From the NCBI GenBank assembly GCA_035999365.1, contig DASYGT010000034.1:35502-99501 (forward strand): 64,000 bases of DNA. The letters are read 5' to 3'. Of the stretch, positions 59,389 to 64,000 are shown in pieces. The notes under the pieces are model-generated. The model saw only the letters and a list, made by a program, of their open reading frames with translations, did no database searches and was not told where the DNA came from. Origin of the DNA: DASYGT01 sp035999365 (GTDB lineage: Bacteria > Actinomycetota > Actinomycetes > Mycobacteriales > Jatrophihabitantaceae). Position 1 is the first letter of the stretch, and every line of letters starts with the position of its first letter. Both the position numbers and the translations under genes were made by a program.

Positions 59389-59993
59389 CTGAACTCGGCA
59401 CGCGCTGCGGCGAGGAAGTCGTCGGCCGTCGCGAACGGATCCCCGCCGGCGATCTGCTCGTAGGTGCGGTACGCGCCGAAAGGTGCGTTCCAGAAGTCGC
59501 CCGTCGGTACCTCCCACGGACCGGCGTAGACGTAGGGCTGGGCGCTGAATTCGTCGCCGGGGGAGAAGCCCAGGTTGATCGCGCGCGCGTCCGGTCTCGT
59601 CAGTGTCACCGCGATATCGAAGTGTTCGGGCCAGAGGACCACCGGGCTGATGCTTTCGCCGGCGCCCGCTTCCATGCGGGTGAGCACCTCCTGCCCCAAC
59701 CCCCACCAGGCGTACAGCAACTCCGCTGCATCCGGGTCGAACTCGCCGCGGATCGGCTCGCGCGTGTCCTGGCCGGTGGTCTCGCGGATCACCTGGTCGC
59801 CCTCCACGCGGATGCGCAAGTCGGCGCCGTCAGCGGGGAACCACCCGGTGGCGAATCCGTGCGGCGTGCTCGTCAGTGCGAGCTGCTCGTTCGCGGCGTA
59901 CTGCTGTGCCGCCAGTACGTTCTCGGCGATCCAGTGCAGCGTCGTGCGGGTGCTGGTGATGTCACGCAGCGGCGGCAGCGCTGTAGCCGTCAT
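59385..59993 (-). CDS. Conserved hypothetical protein (about 200 residues)
   Basis: 202 residues with TLHWIAENVLAAQQYAANEQLAL, LWPEHFDIAVTL, INLGFSPGDEFSAQPYVYAGPWE and FWNAPFGAYRTYEQI. This soluble family recurs in actinobacteria without a known function; the C-terminal half is vaguely similar to DUF5996 proteins, which I cannot confirm. ATG 59993 overlaps the aldo/keto reductase stop (ATGA), so it is probably coupled to it. Confidence 0.8.
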   Translation of the reverse strand: MTATALPPLRDITSTRTTLHWIAENVLAAQQYAANEQLALTSTPHGFATGWFPADGADLRIRVEGDQVIRETTGQDTREPIRGEFDPDAAELLYAWWGLGQEVLTRMEAGAGESISPVVLWPEHFDIAVTLTRPDARAINLGFSPGDEFSAQPYVYAGPWEVPTGDFWNAPFGAYRTYEQIAGGDPFATADDFLAAARAEFS

Positions 59994-60931
59994 GAGGTCA
60001 GTTCGTCCAGTTCGGCAAGGTCGTCAAGGGTCGGCTGCCATCGCGCCGCGGCGACATTCGCCCGCACCTGCTCCGCCGATGTCGCACCGGCGATCACGCT
60101 GGCGACGGCCGGCTGTGCGGCGAGGCCACCGATCGCCACGTCGAGCAGCGTCAACCCGCGTGCCGCGCCGAAGGAGCTCAGCGCCTCGAGCGTGTCGAAC
60201 ACCTCGTCCGTGAGCACCGACTCCCGGCCCCACATCTGCAGCCTGCTGCCCTGCGGCGGCTGCTCACCCCGCAGGTATTTCCCACTCAACAGGCCGCTCG
60301 CGAGGGGGAAGTACGGCAGCAGTCCGATGCCGTACTGCTCCAGGGCGGGAACCAGGTCGTCTTCGATGCCTCGCTCGAGCAGGCTGTACTCGTTCTGTGC
60401 GCTGACGAAGCGGACGTGACCACGTGTTCGGGCGACCCATTCCGCGTCGGCGACCTGCCATCCGGAGAAGTTCGAACTCCCGATGTAGCGCACCTTGCCG
60501 GCGCGCACGAGGTCTGTCAGTGCCGACAGGGTCTCCTCGACCGGGGTTGCCGGGTCTGGCCGGTGCAGCTGATAGAGGTCGATCCAGTCGGTTTGCAGGC
60601 GGCGTAGCGACGACTCGACCGAGCGCAGAATGTAACGTCGCGAGCCGCGGGCGTCCCAGTCCTCGCCGTTGTCGTTTCCGCGTTTGCGGACGTCTCCGCC
60701 GAACTTCGTTGCGATGATCACGTCAGTGCGTCGGCCGCGCAGCAGTTCGCCGAGGCGCTCCTCGGAAGCGCCGTAGGAGTCGGCGGTGTCGAACAGGGTG
60801 ATGCCCTCGTCGAGAGCGGTGTGCACCACGGCCCGGCTCTGTTCGTCGTCGAGCTTCATACCGAGGTTGTTCGTCCCGAGACCGACGACGGATACGGGCA
60901 GCCCGGAATCACCGAGGCGACGGAACTCCAT
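59990..60931 (-). CDS. Aldo/keto reductase
   Basis: 313-residue NADPH-dependent reductase of the YajO/Tas-like group. Catalytic residues of the family are visible: Asp and Tyr in FDTADSYGASEE, Lys in IIATKFGG, and His in YQLHRPDP. NADP-binding AGATSAEQVRANVAA is near the end. Substrate unknown. AAGG lies just upstream of ATG 60931. Confidence 0.9.
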   Translation of the reverse strand: MEFRRLGDSGLPVSVVGLGTNNLGMKLDDEQSRAVVHTALDEGITLFDTADSYGASEERLGELLRGRRTDVIIATKFGGDVRKRGNDNGEDWDARGSRRYILRSVESSLRRLQTDWIDLYQLHRPDPATPVEETLSALTDLVRAGKVRYIGSSNFSGWQVADAEWVARTRGHVRFVSAQNEYSLLERGIEDDLVPALEQYGIGLLPYFPLASGLLSGKYLRGEQPPQGSRLQMWGRESVLTDEVFDTLEALSSFGAARGLTLLDVAIGGLAAQPAVASVIAGATSAEQVRANVAAARWQPTLDDLAELDELTS

Positions 60932-60944
60932 TCAGCAACCTTAA

Positions 60945-60980
60945 CCAGGCTGCGCTCGGGTGGCTGCCGAGTGACCCTGG
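60945..60980 (-). terminator. Candidate terminator downstream of pntB
   Basis: A nested inverted repeat: outer CCAGG/CCTGG (60945-60949, 60976-60980) and inner CTCGG/CCGAG (60955-60959, 60967-60971). It lies 3 nt beyond the pntB stop and before the aldo/keto reductase gene on the same strand. Only a weak T-rich stretch follows. Confidence 0.4.
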
Positions 60981-60983
60981 CGG

Positions 60984-62390
60984 TTACAGCTGCTTGATGA
61001 TGTCCTCGACCCGCTCCTTCGCGTCACCGAAGAGCATCTGCGTGTTGTCCTTGTAGAACAGCGGGTTCGGCACGCCTGCGTACCCGGCTGCCATCGACCG
61101 CTTGAAGGCGATGACGTTGCGCGATTCCCAGACGTGCAGCACCGGCATGCCTGCGATCGGGCTGGTGGGATCGTCCATCGCCGCCGGATTCACCGTGTCG
61201 TTCGCGCCGATCACGAGGACGACCGAGGTCTCGGCGAAATCGTCGTTGATCTCGTCCATCTCGAGGACGATGTCGTAGGGCACCTTCGCCTCGGCGAGCA
61301 GGACGTTCATGTGCCCGGGCAGCCGTCCCGCAACCGGATGGATGCCGAAACGCACGTCGACGCCGCGCTCACGCAGCCGCTTCGTCAAATCCGCCACCGG
61401 GTACTGCGCCTGTGCCACCGCCATGCCGTAGCCCGGCGTGATGATCACCGACGAAGCGTCCTTGAGCAGGTCGGCGGCGTCGGCTGCGTTGATCTCGCGG
61501 TAGTCACCGAGATCGGTGTCGGCACCCGCGCTGGCCTCGATACCGAATCCGCCGGCGATCACCGAGATGAACGAGCGGTTCATCGCCTTGCACATGATGT
61601 AGGAGAGGTAGGCACCGGATGACCCGACGAGTGCGCCCGTGACGATGAGCAGGTTGTTGTCGAGCAGGAACCCCGACGCCGCTGCGGCCCATCCCGAGTA
61701 GCTGTTCAGCATCGACACGACGACGGGCATGTCGCCACCGCCGATCGAGGCCACCAGGTGCCAGCCCAGTGCGAGCGCCACCGCCGTGACGGCGACGAGC
61801 AGGCCGAGCTTCGGCCCTGCGACGAAGGCAACCGTCAGCCCGGCAAAGGCTACGAGTGCGCCCAGGTTCAGGATGTTTCGCCCGGGCAGCATGAGCGGGC
61901 TGGACTTGATCCGTGCCGACAGCTTGAGGAACGCGACGATCGAACCGGTGAACGTCACGGCTCCGATGAACACACCGATGAACACCTCGGCGTGATGGAT
62001 CCGCAACAGGTCGTGGCCGATCTCGGTCTGCGCCCTGCCCTTTGATTCGACGGCGTAGTACCCGTCCCATCCGACGAGCACGGCAGCCAGACCGACGAAG
62101 CTGTGCAGCATCGCGATCAGCTCGGGCATGCCGGTCATCGCGACGCTGCGGGCACGCAGCAGCCCGATCACGGCGCCGATGACCATGGCGATCGCGATGA
62201 GGCCGATGCCCGTGGCGGCGATGCTGCGGGATGCGAGGCCGATGGTTGCGACGAGCGCGATCACCATGCCCGACATGCCGAAGGCGATGCCCTGCTTGGA
62301 GGTCTCGTGCTTCGACAGCCCCGCGAGGCTCATGATGAAGAGCAGCGCGGCGACGATGTAGGCGGCCTGTGCGGCCGTCGCGGCAGTCAT
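60984..62390 (-). CDS. pntB: NAD(P) transhydrogenase subunit beta
   Basis: 468 residues. A membrane region of about eight to nine helices (for example FGMSGMVIALVATIGLA) is followed by the NADP-binding domain III: VIITPGYGMAVAQAQYPVADL, FGIHPVAGRLPGHMNVLLAEAKVPYD, VIGANDTVNPAA, and FYKDNTQMLFGDAKE. With PntA it transfers hydride between NADH and NADP coupled to proton movement. It starts 4 nt after pntA. Confidence 0.96.
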   Translation of the reverse strand: MTAATAAQAAYIVAALLFIMSLAGLSKHETSKQGIAFGMSGMVIALVATIGLASRSIAATGIGLIAIAMVIGAVIGLLRARSVAMTGMPELIAMLHSFVGLAAVLVGWDGYYAVESKGRAQTEIGHDLLRIHHAEVFIGVFIGAVTFTGSIVAFLKLSARIKSSPLMLPGRNILNLGALVAFAGLTVAFVAGPKLGLLVAVTAVALALGWHLVASIGGGDMPVVVSMLNSYSGWAAAASGFLLDNNLLIVTGALVGSSGAYLSYIMCKAMNRSFISVIAGGFGIEASAGADTDLGDYREINAADAADLLKDASSVIITPGYGMAVAQAQYPVADLTKRLRERGVDVRFGIHPVAGRLPGHMNVLLAEAKVPYDIVLEMDEINDDFAETSVVLVIGANDTVNPAAMDDPTSPIAGMPVLHVWESRNVIAFKRSMAAGYAGVPNPLFYKDNTQMLFGDAKERVEDIIKQL

Positions 62391-62394
62391 CGAA

Positions 62395-63933
62395 TCAGCC
62401 CTTCGAGAACATGCCGAGCATCCGCCGCGTCACGGCGAAGCCACCGAATATGTTGATGCTCGCTAGCAGGATCGCGACGAACGACACCACAGTGATCACG
62501 GTGTCGTGATGGCCGATCTGCAGGAGTGCGCCGACGATGATGATGCCTGAGATCGCATTGGTGATCGACATCAACGGGGTGTGCAGCGCGTGGTGCACCT
62601 TGCCGATCACGTAGTAGCCGATAACGATCGCCAGCACGAAGACGGTGAAGTTGCCGATGAGTTGGTTCGGCGAGAACGCCGTCAGCAGGAAGAGCGCGAG
62701 CACTCCGACGCCGACGAGGATGTACTTGCGGCTCGGTGATGGCGGTGGCTTCTCCTGTTTCACCGGTGCGGCAGCCTTCGCCGGCGGCGCGGCCGAGACC
62801 TGCACGGGCGGCGGCGGCCAGGTCTTCTCACCGTTGCGGACCACCGTCATCGAACGCTGCACCACATCGTCGAAGTCCAGAACGAGCTGACCGTCCTTCT
62901 CCGGAGTCAACAGCTTCATCAGGTTGACCAGGTTCGTCCCGAACAGCTGCGAAGCCTGTGTCGGCAGCCGGCCGGGAAGATCGGTGTAGCCGATGATCGA
63001 CACGTTGTTGTCGGTGACGACGATCTCCCCGGCAACCGTGCCGGCCACGTTGCCGCCTTGCTGCGCAGCCATATCGACGATCACGCTGCCGGGCCGCATG
63101 CTCGCCACCATCTCCTCCGTGATCAGCAGTGGTGCCGGCCTGCCGGGGATCAGGGCCGTCGTGATGATGATGTCGACGTCCTTGGCCTGATCGGCGTACA
63201 GCTGTGCGGCACGGGTGTTGTAGTCGTCGGACATCTGCTTGGCGTAGCCCGTGGCGCTGACCTCGGCCTCGTCGTTCTCGACGGACAGGTACTCCCCGCC
63301 CAAGGAGGCCACCTGGTCGCCCACCTCGGGACGCGGGTCGGTGGCCCGGACGATTGCGCCGAGGCTCCCGGCGGCGCCGATAGCCGCCAGCCCGGCTACT
63401 CCCGCGCCCGCGACGAGCACCTTCGCGGGCGGCACCTTTCCGGCAGCCGTGACCTGGCCGGTGAAGAAGCGGCCGAAGACGTGGGCCGCCTCGATGACCG
63501 CGCGGTAGCCGGCGATGTTCGCCATCGAGCTGAGGACGTCCAACCCCTGCGAGCGCGACATGCGCGGCACGGCGTCCATCGCGAGCACGGTGATGGGACG
63601 CGTTGAGAGCGCCTCGACGAGGTCGGGGTCCAGGGCCGGGCTGATCAGGCTGACCAGCGTTGCACCGTCGCGCAGCCGAGCGATCTCGTCGCGGGTCGGA
63701 GCGTTGATCTTGAAGATGATGTCGGCGCCCCATGCCTGGTCTGCAGTACCGATGAGCGCGCCGGCGGTGGCGAAGTCCTCATCGGTCAGGTTGGCGCGGG
63801 CGCCCGCGCCGGCCTCGACGGTGAGGTCGTAGCCGAGGGCGATGAGTTGGGTGACTGTTGCCGGCGTCGCGGCGACGCGGGTTTCGCCGGACAAGGACTC
63901 GCGGACGACTCCGATGAGCAAGGCGCACTCCAT
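62395..63933 (-). CDS. pntA: NAD(P) transhydrogenase subunit alpha (fused form)
   Basis: 512 residues. NAD-binding domain I shows IGVVRESLSGETRVAATPATV, the RQD-loop-equivalent region, VLVAGAGVAGLAAIGAAGSLGA, and VDMAAQQGGNVAGT. A Pro/Lys/Ala-rich linker near residue 385-410 leads into about four membrane helices (GNFTVFVLAIVIGYYVIG, SGIIIVGALLQIG). Both parts are one chain, as in E. coli PntA, whereas many actinobacteria split them. ATG 63933 fits the family start. Confidence 0.95.
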   Translation of the reverse strand: MECALLIGVVRESLSGETRVAATPATVTQLIALGYDLTVEAGAGARANLTDEDFATAGALIGTADQAWGADIIFKINAPTRDEIARLRDGATLVSLISPALDPDLVEALSTRPITVLAMDAVPRMSRSQGLDVLSSMANIAGYRAVIEAAHVFGRFFTGQVTAAGKVPPAKVLVAGAGVAGLAAIGAAGSLGAIVRATDPRPEVGDQVASLGGEYLSVENDEAEVSATGYAKQMSDDYNTRAAQLYADQAKDVDIIITTALIPGRPAPLLITEEMVASMRPGSVIVDMAAQQGGNVAGTVAGEIVVTDNNVSIIGYTDLPGRLPTQASQLFGTNLVNLMKLLTPEKDGQLVLDFDDVVQRSMTVVRNGEKTWPPPPVQVSAAPPAKAAAPVKQEKPPPSPSRKYILVGVGVLALFLLTAFSPNQLIGNFTVFVLAIVIGYYVIGKVHHALHTPLMSITNAISGIIIVGALLQIGHHDTVITVVSFVAILLASINIFGGFAVTRRMLGMFSKG

Positions 63934-64000
63934 CCTGGCTGCGTCGACTGTCTGCTGGGTCGAAGGGTCGATGCTGGGTCGATACCGGCTCGATACTGTC

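Noticed and set aside
63934..64000. Repeated GTATCGA/GCATCGA heptamers upstream of pntA
   Set aside because: Three loose copies in 67 bp at the window edge are not enough to call an operator.

Overview
The window is a gene-dense stretch of a high-GC actinobacterial chromosome. The evidence is the gene set: phosphatidylinositol mannoside enzymes (PIP synthase, PatA-like acyltransferase, PimA), a mycothiol-dependent formaldehyde dehydrogenase, a membrane-anchored FKBP, and DUF948, DUF6167-like and DUF6457 proteins. Frequent GTG starts, TANNNT -10 boxes 6-8 nt from start codons, and a mycobacterium-like gene order from pgsA to pyrF agree with this. The class 1B dihydroorotate dehydrogenase with its own PyrK subunit differs from the class 2 enzyme of mycobacteria. 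The genus cannot be fixed from sequence alone; a Frankiales/Nakamurellales/Jatrophihabitans-like lineage is my guess.

Layout. 1-4.8 kb: 3' part of ffh, a frameshifted DUF559 nuclease-like pseudogene lying between two near-identical 59-bp hairpin repeats, and an EF-G-like GTPase on the minus strand. 4.9-8.3 kb: PIM lipid operon (PIP synthase, acyltransferase, PimA, LemA-like membrane protein). 8.3-11.1 kb: pyridoxal phosphate genes pdxS and pdxT with a small ribbon-helix-helix protein gene between them and a 26-bp perfect palindrome, then yebC. 11.1-12.8 kb: minus-strand pair of a site-2-protease-like M50 peptidase and a Tat-type esterase. 12.9-21.8 kb: ruvCAB behind a perfect actinobacterial SOS box, then yajC-secD-secF-apt-rel.

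21.8-23.4 kb: a two-gene island of unknown function (a small secreted protein and a 250-residue protein), the only clearly accessory-looking part. 23.4-24.8 kb: two membrane-anchored prolyl isomerases. 25-36.1 kb: metallo-hydrolase, hisS, aspS, rarA, two small membrane-associated proteins, alaS, ruvX, mltG, aroE. 36.1-42.9 kb: a formaldehyde/formate and molybdenum-cofactor cluster (FdhF/YdeP-type oxidoreductase, mycothiol-dependent formaldehyde dehydrogenase, fdhD, mobA, DUF6457) with a Tat-exported flavin amine oxidase. 43-47.6 kb: orphan prepilin-peptidase-like protein, aroC-aroK-aroB-aroQ and a methyltransferase. 47.6-49.3 kb: LysE-type exporter, efp, nusB. 49.4-59.4 kb: complete UMP operon pyrR-pyrB-pyrC-carA-carB-pyrK-pyrD-pyrF, preceded by a probable PyrR-binding RNA hairpin that abuts the Shine-Dalgarno. 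59.4-64 kb: conserved hypothetical, aldo/keto reductase and the pntA-pntB proton-translocating transhydrogenase.

Most neighbouring genes overlap by ATGA, GTGA or TGATG, so translational coupling is the norm. No tRNA, rRNA, CRISPR array or intact insertion sequence was seen. No gap between genes exceeds 300 bases.
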